A stretch of 59,741 nucleotides of DNA, taken from the NCBI GenBank assembly GCA_903869345.1, contig CAIPYM010000029.1, forward strand, positions 1 through 59,741, in the 5' to 3' direction. The DNA comes from an uncultured Pseudomonadota bacterium. Its GTDB lineage: Bacteria; Pseudomonadota; Alphaproteobacteria; UBA9219. Of this stretch, positions 26,724 to 35,981 are shown piece after piece (position 1 is the first letter of the stretch; each line of letters starts with the position of its first letter). Under the pieces are notes generated by a model, which saw only the letters and a program-made list of their open reading frames with translations, had not been told where the DNA came from and searched no databases. The translations under genes were made by a program, and so were the position numbers.

Positions 26724-28037
26724 ATGCGCATCGCGGTCATCGGCGTCGGGTATGTCGGCCTTGTCTCGGCGGCGGGATTCGCTGAGTTCGGGGTGCCCGT
26801 TGTTGCTGTGGACCGTGACGCGGCCCGGATTGAAGGCCTGCAGCAAGGGCGCATGCCCCTGTTTGAACCTGGCCTGGCCGATCTTGTGGCCCGTGGGACC
26901 CGCGCGGGCCGCCTGACGTTCACGACGGACCTGGATAAGGCTGTTGCCGAGGCCGACATCGTCTTTATCGCCGTCGGCACACCCTCGCGACCCGGTGAGG
27001 ACCGCGCGGACCTGACGTTTGTGCTGGACGCGGCGCGGGATATTGCCAAGGCCCTTCAGGGCTACACGGTGATCGTGACCAAATCCACGGTGCCGGTGGG
27101 CACAGGCCGCGTGATCGAGGACCTGATCCGCACCGCGCGGCCCGAGGCCACGTTTGATGTGTGCTCGAATCCAGAGTTTCTGCGCGAAGGCTCGGCAATT
27201 GGGGACTTTCTGCGCCCCGACCGCGTGATCCTCGGCAGCGCCAGCGAACGGGCCACGTCCGTCCTTCGCGCCCTCTACCGGCCCCTTTACTTGATCGAGA
27301 CGCCGATTGTGGTGACGGACCGCGAAACGGCGGAACTTACGAAGTACGCGGCAAATGCGTTTTTGGCGATGAAGGTTGCGTTCATCAACGAAATGGCCGA
27401 CGTGTGCGAAAACGTCGGGGCCGATATTCAGGCCGTCGCGCACGGCCTCGGGCTTGATCGCCGCATCGGTCCCAAGTTTCTGCACGCGAGCCCAGGGTTT
27501 GGAGGATCGTGTTTTCCCAAAGACACACGGGCCCTTCGGCAGGGGGCGCGGGAGGCCGGGGCCCCTTCGCGTTTGGTCGAGGCCGTTGTCACCTCCAACG
27601 AGGTGCGCAAACACGGCATGGCGGGACGCGTGGTCCGTGCTCTCGGGGGCTCGGCTTCGGGGAAAACGGTGGCCCTTCTGGGGCTGACGTTCAAACCCAA
27701 CACGGACGATGTGCGCGAGAGCGTAAGTCTGGACCTTGTCCCAGCTCTGGCCACCGAAGGCGCCGCGTTACGCCTTTATGATCCCGAGGGCATGGACGCG
27801 GCGAAGACCGTCCTGCCCCCTCTCCCGTCGCTGACCTGGTGCCGCGACGCCTATGACGCGGCAACCGGCGCGGACGCTGTTGTGATCCTGACCGAATGGA
27901 ACGAGTTCCGCGCCCTTCACCTCGCGCGCCTGAAAGACGCAATGCGCCAGCCCGTGCTGGTGGACTTGCGCGATATCTACCTCCCCGCCGAGGCCCGCGC
28001 CGCCGGATTCCGGTACGTCTCGCTGGGCCGTCCTTAA
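26724..28037 (+). CDS. ugd: UDP-glucose 6-dehydrogenase
   Basis: Oxidises UDP-glucose to UDP-glucuronate with two NAD. The N-terminal Rossmann motif is IAVIGVGYVGLVSA. Further motifs are IAVGTPS, TKSTVPVGTG, NPEFLREGSAIGDFL, KYAANAFLAMKVAFINEM, and the catalytic Cys263 in GFGGSCFPKDT; LLGLTFKPNTDDVRES opens the UDP-binding domain. A Met six codons upstream is possible. UDP-glucuronate could feed the surface glycan made by the 8-17 kb genes (inference). Confidence 0.96.
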   Translation: MRIAVIGVGYVGLVSAAGFAEFGVPVVAVDRDAARIEGLQQGRMPLFEPGLADLVARGTRAGRLTFTTDLDKAVAEADIVFIAVGTPSRPGEDRADLTFVLDAARDIAKALQGYTVIVTKSTVPVGTGRVIEDLIRTARPEATFDVCSNPEFLREGSAIGDFLRPDRVILGSASERATSVLRALYRPLYLIETPIVVTDRETAELTKYAANAFLAMKVAFINEMADVCENVGADIQAVAHGLGLDRRIGPKFLHASPGFGGSCFPKDTRALRQGAREAGAPSRLVEAVVTSNEVRKHGMAGRVVRALGGSASGKTVALLGLTFKPNTDDVRESVSLDLVPALATEGAALRLYDPEGMDAAKTVLPPLPSLTWCRDAYDAATGADAVVILTEWNEFRALHLARLKDAMRQPVLVDLRDIYLPAEARAAGFRYVSLGRP

Positions 28038-28068
28038 CGTGAACGCCCCAACCAAGAAGGCCCCAAGC

Positions 28069-28680
28069 ATGCCCCCCGTTGCTGCCCCCCATTCGCTGCC
28101 CCCGACGCCCAAGACGGTGTGTATCTATTGCGGGTCCTCCGCGCATATCAGCGCCGCTTACGCGGAACACGCCGCCACCCTTGCGCGGGCGTTGGTCCAC
28201 GCGGGGTTTCGTCTTGTGTACGGCGGCGGGCAGGTCGGGCTCATGGGTGTCGTGGCGAATGCCGCACTTGATGCCGGCGGCTATGTCATCGGAATCATCC
28301 CCGAGTACATCCGCGTCCACGAGCTTCAGCACTTGGGCCTTTCCGAACTTCACGTCGTCGAAAGCATGCACACGCGCAAACGCATGATGATGGACCGCTC
28401 GGACGCCTTCGTCATTCTGCCGGGTGGCTTCGGCACGTTGGATGAAATGTTTGAAGTGTTGACATGGAAGCAGCTGGGACTTCACCGCAAGACGGTGGTG
28501 ATTGATAACGAGGATGGCTTTTGGACGCCTCTTTTGGGACTGATTGACCACCTGGCGCGTGAAAACTTTGCGCCCCGCGCCACGTCCCTCTTTCGTGTTG
28601 CGACCTCGCTGCTCGAGATTCTGGAAGCCCTTCGCGCCCCGCAAGACCCCGCCTTCGATCCCGCCGTGAAGTGGTCCTAA
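28069..28680 (+). CDS. LOG-family nucleotide 5'-monophosphate phosphoribohydrolase
   Basis: Rossmann-like protein of the LOG/TIGR00730 family, which cleaves nucleotide 5'-monophosphates, including cytokinin ribosides, to base and ribose phosphate. Motifs are VCIYCGSS, LVYGGGQVGLMGVVANAAL, TRKRMMMDRSDAFVILPG and the signature PGGFGTLDEMFEVLTW. The start at 28069 has AAGAAGG 8 bases upstream; an in-frame GTG at 28039 is an alternative. Its 3' end overlaps the yggS 3' end by 4 bases on the other strand. Confidence 0.9.
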   Translation: MPPVAAPHSLPPTPKTVCIYCGSSAHISAAYAEHAATLARALVHAGFRLVYGGGQVGLMGVVANAALDAGGYVIGIIPEYIRVHELQHLGLSELHVVESMHTRKRMMMDRSDAFVILPGGFGTLDEMFEVLTWKQLGLHRKTVVIDNEDGFWTPLLGLIDHLARENFAPRATSLFRVATSLLEILEALRAPQDPAFDPAVKWS

Positions 28681-29375
28681 GTGCGGTGTAAGGATGTCTC
28701 GCGTGCACCGAACAGGACGCTTCCGACGCGCACGCACGTCGCGCCGCAGCGAATGGCCGCCTCAAAATCCGCGCTCATCCCCATGCTGAGACCCGCAAGG
28801 TTGTGCTCCGCCGCGAGGTCCCGAAGAGCGCGGAAAAAGGGCTCGGGCGGCTCCCCCTGGGGGGGGATCGCCATGAGGCCTTCGATCGTGAGGCCATGGG
28901 TCTTGCGGCACGATTCGAGAAAAGACCCAAGATCCTCCGGCATAATCCCCGCTTTCTGCGGCTCGCGCCCGATGTTCACTTCCACAAGCAGCCGGGGCCT
29001 CTTCCCCGTTTTGGCCATCGCCACGGCCAGGGCAACGGCCAAACGCTCCCGGTCCAACGTGTGAATCACGTCAAACAATCGGACGGCGTCTTCCGCCTTG
29101 TTCGTCTGCAAAGGCCCGATAAGGTGCAAGGATAGATCCGGAAACCGAGGACGAAGGGCCGCAAACTTCGCCTTCGCCTCTTGCACGCGGTTCTCGCCGA
29201 AAACCCGCTGCCCCGTCGCTAAAGCCTCTTCAACCGCCGCGAGAGGGTGCGTCTTGCTGACCGCAATCAACGTGACATCGGATTCCGCGCGGCGGGCGGC
29301 CTGTGCCGCGTCCCGCACACGCGCCCGCGCGGTCGCCAGCCGGGACGCGATGGTTGAGGATTCCACGGGATTCAT
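28677..29375 (-). CDS. yggS: YggS/PLPBP pyridoxal phosphate homeostasis protein
   Basis: Alanine-racemase-like TIM-barrel protein that binds PLP and controls PLP and amino-acid homeostasis. The PLP Lys is K41 in LIAVSKTHP. Other family landmarks are FGENRVQEA, LHLIGPLQTNKAED, LLVEVNIGREPQKAG, LSMGMSADFEAAI and VRVGSVLFGARE. The start at 29375 has GGGGGAGGG 4 bases upstream. It probably shares a transcript with the RNase J gene 25 bases upstream. Confidence 0.94.
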   Translation of the reverse strand: MNPVESSTIASRLATARARVRDAAQAARRAESDVTLIAVSKTHPLAAVEEALATGQRVFGENRVQEAKAKFAALRPRFPDLSLHLIGPLQTNKAEDAVRLFDVIHTLDRERLAVALAVAMAKTGKRPRLLVEVNIGREPQKAGIMPEDLGSFLESCRKTHGLTIEGLMAIPPQGEPPEPFFRALRDLAAEHNLAGLSMGMSADFEAAIRCGATCVRVGSVLFGARETSLHRT

Positions 29376-29400
29376 GCGGCCCTCCCCCGCCGTTGGTGCC

Positions 29401-31095
29401 CTACGATGCGCGGATGATGTGCGTTTCAATCAGGGGTTCGCGGCCGTATTCATCCCGCAAGAACGCTCGGATCGCCTTCATCAACGCCTTGCGGATCGCC
29501 TCATCGTCCCGACCCATGCCCTGCGGGACTGTCCGCAGCGAATCCTCGGCCACTTCGCCCAAAGCCGTGCGGAGATTGGCCCCGTCGGGCGATGATCCAC
29601 CTTCGAGTCCCAAAAGCGTGATGCGCGGGGGTTGGGTGCAGCGCCCCTTGCCGTCCACCACCACCGTCAGAACCACCGCCCCGACACGCCCGAGTTTGAA
29701 CCGTTGATCGGCCCCCGTATGGGCCAGGGGCTTGAGCACCGTGCCCTCCAGCGCGAGGCGATGGGTTGGCACCTCCGCGATGATCTCGGCGGGACCAGGG
29801 CCCAGGCGCATCAGGGCCCCATCGTGGGGCGTCAAGGTTTGAACCACACCGCAGGCCTCGGCCAGCCGCGCATGCGCGACCTGGTGGCGAAGTTCACCAT
29901 GCACCGGCACCACCAAGCGAGGCTTCAGCCACGCGTAAAGTTTTTCCAAATCGCCACGCGGCGGATGGCCGGAGACGTGAACCTGCGCATCCTCCGGCGT
30001 CACGAGGTGGACACGCTTGTGGGTCAACAGGTTCTGAACGCGCCCCACGGCGTGCTCGTTGCCGGGAATGACTCGGGCCGAGAAAATCACGGTGTCGCCG
30101 GGATCTAGGCGCACGGTGGGGTGCTGTCCGGCGGCGATGCGGGACAGAGCCGCCCGCACCTCCCCCTGCCCGCCCGTGACAATGATGGCCGCCGATTCGG
30201 GCGGAAGGCGCATGATTTCCCGGTCGCTCACGGTCGTGTTGTGGAGGGGCAGGTACCCACAGTCCGCGCCAATACCCGCATTTCGCCGCAGCGAGCGCCC
30301 CACCAGCGCCACTGTCCGCCCGCATTGCTCGGCAACTTTCATGGCGGAATGGACGCGGGCGACATGGCTTGAAAAACAGGTAAGAACAAGCCGCCCCGTC
30401 ACGGTCGGGAAAAGCCGCTCCAACGTCTGCTGAACGCTGAGCTCGGTCTTGGAGATTCCCGGTACGAGGGCGTTGGTTGAATTGCTGATGACGGCCAGGA
30501 CACCCTCTCGTCCCAGCGATTCGAGCCGTGCAACATCGGTCACAGGACCGACGACGGGGTCCGAATCCAGCTTCCAGTCGCCCGTGTGGACGACGATCCC
30601 ATGCGGCGTGCGCAAGACCAGCATCTGCGATTCGGGAATCGAGTGCGTCACGGGCACAAACGCGCAATCAAACGAGCCCGCCGTGAAAGCTCCTCCGCTG
30701 GGGATTTCAATAATCGGCACATCGTCTTCCAAGCCCACGTCCACAAGCTTGGCGCGGAGAATCTCCGCCGCAAAGCGCGTCGCGTACACGGGGCACCGCA
30801 GCGAGGGCCAGAGGTACATGATCGCCCCCAGGTGATCTTCGTGCCCGTGCGTGATGACAATCCCGTCCAGCAAATCACGCCGCTGCGCGATGAACCCCAC
30901 GTCGGGCATGATGACCTCGATCCCCGGCGTCTGGTCGTCCGGGAACGTGAGGCCACAGTCCACCATGAGCCAGCGACCGTTGGTCCCGTAAAGGCCGAGG
31001 TTCATGCCAATTTCGCCCGCCCCACCGAGCGGCAAAAACCACACGGCATCCGGGGGGGGTATGAGGGGATCATGGTGGGGATTTTGTTGTTTCAC
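29401..31095 (-). CDS. rnj: ribonuclease J
   Basis: Metallo-beta-lactamase/beta-CASP ribonuclease with endonuclease and 5'-exonuclease activity in RNA decay and rRNA maturation. The zinc site is HGHEDHLG (H83, H85, D87, H88), preceded by LPLGGAGEIGMN. Further beta-CASP landmarks are VVHTGDWKLD, TCFSSHVARV, VTGGQGEVRAALSRIA, VHVSGHPPRGDL and PVHGELRH. Length 564 aa is standard. It begins with GTG preceded by GGAGAG 6 bases upstream. In many alphaproteobacteria it follows the nuo operon; here nuo is far away. Confidence 0.95.
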   Translation of the reverse strand: MKQQNPHHDPLIPPPDAVWFLPLGGAGEIGMNLGLYGTNGRWLMVDCGLTFPDDQTPGIEVIMPDVGFIAQRRDLLDGIVITHGHEDHLGAIMYLWPSLRCPVYATRFAAEILRAKLVDVGLEDDVPIIEIPSGGAFTAGSFDCAFVPVTHSIPESQMLVLRTPHGIVVHTGDWKLDSDPVVGPVTDVARLESLGREGVLAVISNSTNALVPGISKTELSVQQTLERLFPTVTGRLVLTCFSSHVARVHSAMKVAEQCGRTVALVGRSLRRNAGIGADCGYLPLHNTTVSDREIMRLPPESAAIIVTGGQGEVRAALSRIAAGQHPTVRLDPGDTVIFSARVIPGNEHAVGRVQNLLTHKRVHLVTPEDAQVHVSGHPPRGDLEKLYAWLKPRLVVPVHGELRHQVAHARLAEACGVVQTLTPHDGALMRLGPGPAEIIAEVPTHRLALEGTVLKPLAHTGADQRFKLGRVGAVVLTVVVDGKGRCTQPPRITLLGLEGGSSPDGANLRTALGEVAEDSLRTVPQGMGRDDEAIRKALMKAIRAFLRDEYGREPLIETHIIRAS

Positions 31096-31261
31096 GGGTA
31101 TCTCTCCTGAAGATCAGGGTCCTCAGGGCCCCGGCAGCTTTCCGTTTGTCCAGGGGACAAAGCCCGGATACACCCCCTCCGTCAAGTCCTGGAGCCGATT
31201 CCGGGATTCGTTACGGGTGCGAACATTCTGAATGTGCAAAAATCAGCAAGTGTTCTCACGC

Positions 31262-31290
31262 TTGTGGCAAAAACCGGCGAGAGGTACAAT
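31262..31290 (+). promoter_or_regulatory. candidate sigma70 promoter for the 31375 gene
   Basis: TTGTGG (31262-31267) and TACAAT (31285-31290) are 17 bases apart in the 279-base gap divergent from rnj. The start codon is about 85 bases downstream. Confidence 0.5.
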
Positions 31291-31374
31291 AAGGAGACGT
31301 AGAGAGGGGAGGAGGCAAAGCTCCCAAGGCTTTTCCGGAGCCCAAGCGCTACGGGATCGACATCCGAGGGCAGC

Positions 31375-32229
31375 ATGGCGGACGCGCAAAAGGACCAAGC
31401 CAGCGATCAAGGGGCCCCCCTTCAAACGGCGCTCGCGGCGTTTCGCCAGATCGGCATGCCGCTCGTGCAGGCTTTGGTGGAGGCGACGCCCGGCGGCGGT
31501 GCGCCGACGGACGGGGAAAAGCCGCCCCTGGACACCGCGCCGTTCGCGGAGCTTGTGGACAGCACCGTGACGTTCAGCCGGGAGCTCGCGGCACGGCTCG
31601 GCGCGGACGAGAACGCTCTGGATTCCGGGGTGCGGTGGGCTCTGGCGGGCTCGGCCAGTCAGGTGGTCGCGGCGCATTACCGGGCACGAGGCAAACCGCT
31701 GTCGGCCGAAGAAGCCCAGCATTTGGCGAGCGTCGCGGCCACGTTGCAGCAAAAGTTCAAGGCCCAGATTCCCGCGGGCGGGGAGTCGCTGCCCAACACC
31801 GTCGCGACGTTCCGCGCCAAAATGACGGAAGCCATTGTTCCCGTGATCGGGGCCGTGGCCCAGTATTCCTTTGGGCGGGCCGAACACGCTCTTTTGGCCG
31901 AGATTGCCGAACGGCTCATCCGAACCGCCGATCAAGTCACGCGGGCGCTGGCCCCCGCAGGGACCACGGCCGAAGATTGGCGCATTTTGTGCTGGAACAT
32001 CTTGCGCGCGGCGGGGCAGGTTTACACCGAATGCCATTACGCCGAGGCCGACCGCCTTTTGTACATGAACCCGGAAGAACGCACGGCCTATTTCGCGCAA
32101 AACAACAATGTCGTTCCCATGACCCAGGTGTGGCAGGCCTTTAATCAGCGTATGGCGATGCTGGCCACGCTCGCCACGTACCTGGACGTGCCCGCCTCGG
32201 CGAGGCTGGACCAGCAAGCCTGGCCCTGA
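31375..32229 (+). CDS. unknown protein, first of a four-gene envelope cluster
   Basis: A 284-aa soluble protein with no signal peptide, membrane segment or recognised motif. It is Ala-rich and mostly helical by composition. Residues 60-110 (VTFSRELAARLGADENAL) and the C-terminal half (ILCWNILRAAGQVYTECHYAEADRLLYM) look structured. GAGGG lies 4 bases before the ATG. It is followed after 42 bases by a lytic transglycosylase, then a DsbC-like protein and a small membrane protein, all in the same direction. The company suggests an envelope or secretion role, but the sequence does not prove it. Confidence 0.6.
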   Translation: MADAQKDQASDQGAPLQTALAAFRQIGMPLVQALVEATPGGGAPTDGEKPPLDTAPFAELVDSTVTFSRELAARLGADENALDSGVRWALAGSASQVVAAHYRARGKPLSAEEAQHLASVAATLQQKFKAQIPAGGESLPNTVATFRAKMTEAIVPVIGAVAQYSFGRAEHALLAEIAERLIRTADQVTRALAPAGTTAEDWRILCWNILRAAGQVYTECHYAEADRLLYMNPEERTAYFAQNNNVVPMTQVWQAFNQRMAMLATLATYLDVPASARLDQQAWP

Positions 32230-32271
32230 TCGTCGGGACGTGACGAGGATCGGAAAGAACAGGAGGCGTTT

Positions 32272-32733
32272 GTGATTACCGCTCAAGCTCTTGCGGCGTG
32301 CCTGATGGTGGCATCGCACACTTACCAGGTGCCGCCTGCCGTGATGATTGGCATCATGCACGTTGAAGGGGGGCGCGTTGGCCAAGAAGTTGGCCCCAAT
32401 GTGAATGGGACGTACGACCTCGGCCCGATGCAGGTGAACACGCATTGGATGCCAATGTTGGCGCGGGCGTGGCGGGTTTCAGATTCCCACGCACACAAAG
32501 CCGTGCGTGACGATGGTTGCGTGAACGTCCATGTTGCGGCGTGGATTCTCAGCCGCGAGATCAAACGTTCGGGATCGCTCTACGGGGGGATCGCACGCTA
32601 CCATTCAGCAACCCCCAGTCTTGGGTACCGTTATGCGGCAAAAGTCATCGCGGCCATGGATAAGAAGGGCTTGATTAAACGCGGCCATGCGGCCAATTAT
32701 CCTCTTGTCCCTCGGCGTTATGCCCAGCGCTGA
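32272..32733 (+). CDS. lytic-transglycosylase-like (SLT) protein
   Basis: A 153-aa lysozyme-like protein of the type that opens peptidoglycan for secretion systems (VirB1/IagB class). The likely catalytic Glu is E32 in IMHVEGGRVG; YDLGPMQVNTHWM matches the conserved GxMQ(I/V)N motif, and ARYHSATPSLGYRYAAKV matches the C-terminal Y-x-x-x-V helix. No cleavable signal peptide is obvious, so export would be unusual. GTG start with AGGAGG 5 bases upstream. It overlaps the extended frame of the following gene but not its likely start. Confidence 0.8.
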   Translation: MITAQALAACLMVASHTYQVPPAVMIGIMHVEGGRVGQEVGPNVNGTYDLGPMQVNTHWMPMLARAWRVSDSHAHKAVRDDGCVNVHVAAWILSREIKRSGSLYGGIARYHSATPSLGYRYAAKVIAAMDKKGLIKRGHAANYPLVPRRYAQR

Positions 32734-32767
32734 GTCGGCTCGTTTCGTTTTCGCGGGAGGTCTCCTC

Positions 32768-33790
32768 ATGGCGCTTCGTTGTTCGGTTCCAAAGACCTTT
32801 GGAAGGGTCGGCCTTGTCCTCGCGCTGGGTGTTCTCGGAGCCTCCTCCGCTCAGGCCCAGAAGTCTCCGGCAACCCCGTTTGTCGGGAGCAACGCCCTTT
32901 TCGACACCCAGACTCCCCCGCTGGACATCAAGGGGATTCCGCTTTTGAACGCGCTGGTCAAGCAGGGGGCGACGCTGCATTACCTCGGTGCGCGGTCGGG
33001 TCTGCGCGGGTGGCTGATCCTGAAGGATGGCCAGCTTCAAATGGCCTACGCAACGAGCGATGGCAAGACGATTTTGGTTGGTGGCCTGTTCACCGAGGAT
33101 GGCGAAAACGTTTCGTCCGTTCAGATCAAGAACCTCGCGGACACGGACCCCAACGTCCGCCGTCTTCTGGATGACGCGATTGAACGAGGGAGGACCCTCA
33201 GTCACAACGAAGGGGGAGACACTTCGTCCGCGAACGCCGAAAGCATCGGGCCCTTGCCCGGTCAAGCCCCCTCTTCGCCCGAGGCAACCGCCACGGCCCT
33301 GGCAAAGAACTTGCCCACCGTTCCCACATCACCGGGCGAGCGGCTTTACCAAGACTTCAAGAGGGCCTCCAGCATTTCCGTCGGTGCCAAGGACAACAAG
33401 GCCGAAGTGCTGATGGTGATCTCCGCGTCGTGCCCGTACTGCAAAGAAGTCTGGAAAATGCTTCGCGATGACGTGAAGGCGAATAAATTGCAAATACGGC
33501 TCATCCCCGTGGCGTCGGCGGGTGAAAACATCAACCCTGCCGCGCGGCTTCTGGAAAGCGACCAGCCCCTTGAGGCCTGGGATAAGCACGTCAACGGCGA
33601 TGCCAGCGCTCTTTCGGGAACGCCTGCCGAAGTTTATCGGCAAGCCGTTGGAGGGAACAGCAACATGGTGGAGCGGTGGAACATCAACATGACGCCGTAC
33701 CTTGTTTACCGGGACAAGAGCGGGCACGTGAAAATTATTCAAGGCGTCCCCGCGCACAAGAGCGACCTGCTCAATGACTTGCCGTCCTAA
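32768..33790 (+). CDS. DsbC/DsbG-like periplasmic thioredoxin-fold protein
   Basis: A 340-aa exported protein: signal peptide about 1-31 ending SAQA, an N-terminal region (about 40-130) that resembles a dimerisation domain, a low-complexity linker (about 150-190), and a thioredoxin fold from about 205 with the active site CPYC in ISASCPYCKEVW and the cis-Pro near NMTPYLVYRDKSG. This suggests a disulfide isomerase or reductase. GGGAGG lies 7 bases before the ATG at 32768. Dsb-like proteins with an adjacent transglycosylase occur in type IV secretion clusters, but no secretion channel gene is in this window. Confidence 0.78.
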   Translation: MALRCSVPKTFGRVGLVLALGVLGASSAQAQKSPATPFVGSNALFDTQTPPLDIKGIPLLNALVKQGATLHYLGARSGLRGWLILKDGQLQMAYATSDGKTILVGGLFTEDGENVSSVQIKNLADTDPNVRRLLDDAIERGRTLSHNEGGDTSSANAESIGPLPGQAPSSPEATATALAKNLPTVPTSPGERLYQDFKRASSISVGAKDNKAEVLMVISASCPYCKEVWKMLRDDVKANKLQIRLIPVASAGENINPAARLLESDQPLEAWDKHVNGDASALSGTPAEVYRQAVGGNSNMVERWNINMTPYLVYRDKSGHVKIIQGVPAHKSDLLNDLPS

Positions 33791-33813
33791 CCGACGGAAA
33801 AGGACCTTTGCCC

Positions 33814-34200
33814 ATGGCCGATTCCCCGGACCCCTCCTCGCCTTCCGCCGTGATCCCTGAGTCCTCCGGACAGGGGGGGCCATCCAGCGCGTCGGGCGGG
33901 GGGTCGCCCGCGTCGGTTCTCGTTAAGGGGCTTGCCTACGAAGGGGGGGGTGTGGCCCCTTCGGAAGGCCAAGGAACCGAAGAGTCGGGAGGCATGCCTC
34001 CGTTAGCCACCGGGAAAACCCGCTTCATTGCCGGGCTTCCAGCGTCATGCCTGGTCTACGGAATCGGCGCCGGGGCCCTGTTCGCGGCCTGTATCCGACT
34101 CGCGTTAAGGGGGCACTGGATTTCAGTTCTCTTGGTTCTTCTCCCCGCCGGGTGCCTGGTCGGGTTTTCGATCCTCAGCCTGAAACGGAAGATTGACTAG
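33814..34200 (+). CDS. small membrane protein, unknown
   Basis: A 128-aa protein: residues 1-65 are a Ser/Gly/Pro-rich disordered stretch, then two membrane segments (about 75-94 and 100-120), ending with KRKID. No family recognised. AAGGA lies 9 bases before the ATG; a TTG two codons earlier is in frame. It follows the DsbC-like gene after 23 bases and is the last gene of the cluster. Confidence 0.6.
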   Translation: MADSPDPSSPSAVIPESSGQGGPSSASGGGSPASVLVKGLAYEGGGVAPSEGQGTEESGGMPPLATGKTRFIAGLPASCLVYGIGAGALFAACIRLALRGHWISVLLVLLPAGCLVGFSILSLKRKID

Positions 34201-34286
34201 ACCCTTCAAGACCGTTGTGAGGCGCCGTCACACGCGATCGAGGGGGTTGTCCTACGTGCTGGATTCCCGATGGTCTTGCGGCCCCC

Positions 34287-34316
34287 TTGTTTCTTCCACA
34301 TCCTGACACCCATAAT
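34287..34316 (+). promoter_or_regulatory. candidate sigma70 promoter for hfq
   Basis: TTGTTT (34287-34292), 18 bases, then CATAAT (34311-34316; one mismatch to the consensus). Transcription would begin about 30 bases before the hfq ATG. Confidence 0.55.
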
Positions 34317-34352
34317 GGACCTGACCCCACGCGTGATTTTCCGAGGCCCGCT

Positions 34353-34601
34353 ATGACCGACCTTTCGTCGTCCCTGCAAGATTCGTTCCTGGAGCAACTT
34401 GTCGCGACCAAAGTTCCGACAACCCTTTTCTTGATCAACGGCGTTAAGCTGCAAGGCATCATCGCGGGGTTCGATGACACCGTTGTGGCGCTGCGCCGCG
34501 ACGCGCACACCCAGCTGGTCTACAAGCACGCTATTTCCACCGTTCTCCCGAGCGAACCCCTGGCGTTGCTGGGGGAAACTCCACCTGTCCCCAGCGCCTA
34601 A
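34353..34601 (+). CDS. hfq: RNA chaperone Hfq
   Basis: Hexameric Sm-like RNA chaperone for small RNA and mRNA pairing, 82 aa. The Sm1 motif shows [22 protein letters not shown] and Sm2 shows [10 protein letters not shown], including the conserved YKHAIS. CGAGG lies 6 bases before the ATG. It is followed 4 bases later by hflX, the common alphaproteobacterial order. Confidence 0.97.
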   Translation: MTDLSSSLQDSFLEQLVATKVPTTLFLINGVKLQGIIAGFDDTVVALRRDAHTQLVYKHAISTVLPSEPLALLGETPPVPSA

Positions 34602-34605
34602 CGCG

Positions 34606-35958
34606 ATGGGCTCGTCCAACGCGGTCGAAACGCAGGATGCGCCTTTGCGGGCGGCGGTTGTTCACCCCTTTATGACGGGTCCGCGTGCCTGGCCCGGCGA
34701 ATCTTCGCCGGAACGCTCCCTTGATGCGCAGTTGGAAGAAGCCTGCGGCCTCACCCGCGCCATTGGCCTGCACATCGCGGTGAGCGACGTGGCGCGGCTG
34801 GCGCATCCCTCTCCCGCGTTTCTGTTCGGTTCGGGGTGGGTCGAAACATGGGCCGGGATTGTGAAGGCCGAACGCCTCGGGTTGGTCATCATCAACCACG
34901 TCCTCACCCCGACGCAGCAGCGCAACTTGGAACGCGTCTGGGCGTGCAAAGTGATTGATCGCACGGGACTCATTCTGGAAATTTTCGGGGCGCGTGCCCG
35001 GACTCGTGAGGGCCAGCTGCAAGTGGAACTGGCGGCGCTTTCCTACCAAAAATCGCGGCTCGTGCGTTCGTGGACTCATTTGGAACGGCAACGCGGTGGC
35101 CATGGGTTTCTGGGCGGCCCCGGCGAATCGCAGATCGAACTCGATCGCCGCAACATCACCGAGCGCATCGCACGTCTCAAGGTGGACCTCGCCCAAGTGC
35201 GCCGCACGCGAGGCCTTCAACGCTCCGCCCGGACACGGGCCGAGCGCTCCATCGTCGCGTTGGTCGGGTACACCAACGCGGGCAAATCCACGTTGTTCAA
35301 CCGACTGACGGGCGCGTCGGTTCCGGCCCAGGACCTTTTATTCGCGACATTGGATCCCCATGTGCGCGGGCTTGCCTTGCCGAGCGGACGGGCCTGTGCG
35401 CTGTCGGATACCGTGGGGTTTATCGCAGACCTGCCGACGTCGCTCGTGGAAGCGTTTCGCGCCACGCTGGAGGAAGTCACGAGCGCGGATCTCATCATTC
35501 ACGTGCGCGACATTGCGCATCCCGACGTGCGCGACCAAAAGGCCGCCGTTGAATCCGTGCTCGCCGAGTTGGGCATCGCGCCCGACGACCCACGCCTGAT
35601 TGAGGTATGGACAAAAGCGGACCTTCTGGACGAGGGGGCGCGTCACGCGTGGCGGGCGCGAGCGTCCTCGGATGAGCTGGGGGAAGGGCCGGATCGTGCG
35701 GTTCTGGTCTCCGCTCGCACGGGGGAGGGAATCGAGGCCATGCTCGCCCTTGTGGACGCACGTCTTACGGCAACGAATCAGGTCTATGGTCTCGAGGTTC
35801 CGCTCACGGACGGGGCGGCGCTCGCGTGGCTTTACGCGCACGGCGACGTGCGTGATCGGCACGACAAGCGCACCCATACGCGCTTGCACGTGGCTCTGAG
35901 CGAGGCCGACCTTGGCCGCTTTCTCGCCCGGTTTCCGGGACGGCGTTATAGACTGTGA
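34606..35958 (+). CDS. hflX: HflX, ribosome-associated GTPase
   Basis: GTPase that binds the large ribosomal subunit and splits stalled ribosomes. The HflX N-terminal domain has SGWVETWAG and LTPTQQRNLERVW, then a glycine-rich GHGFLGGPGESQIELDRR. The G-domain has the P-loop GYTNAGKSTLFN, then DTVGFI (G3), and WTKADL at the G4 position where NKxD is usual. The C-terminal domain has an ordinary length (450 aa total). It starts 4 bases after hfq. Confidence 0.94.
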   Translation: MGSSNAVETQDAPLRAAVVHPFMTGPRAWPGESSPERSLDAQLEEACGLTRAIGLHIAVSDVARLAHPSPAFLFGSGWVETWAGIVKAERLGLVIINHVLTPTQQRNLERVWACKVIDRTGLILEIFGARARTREGQLQVELAALSYQKSRLVRSWTHLERQRGGHGFLGGPGESQIELDRRNITERIARLKVDLAQVRRTRGLQRSARTRAERSIVALVGYTNAGKSTLFNRLTGASVPAQDLLFATLDPHVRGLALPSGRACALSDTVGFIADLPTSLVEAFRATLEEVTSADLIIHVRDIAHPDVRDQKAAVESVLAELGIAPDDPRLIEVWTKADLLDEGARHAWRARASSDELGEGPDRAVLVSARTGEGIEAMLALVDARLTATNQVYGLEVPLTDGAALAWLYAHGDVRDRHDKRTHTRLHVALSEADLGRFLARFPGRRYRL

Positions 35959-35981
35959 CACGGCACAAAAGGGCCTTTTTT

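Noticed and set aside
35959-35981. AAAAGGGCCTTTTTTT between hflX and hemW as a terminator
   Set aside because: The palindrome has almost no loop, so a stable hairpin cannot form.
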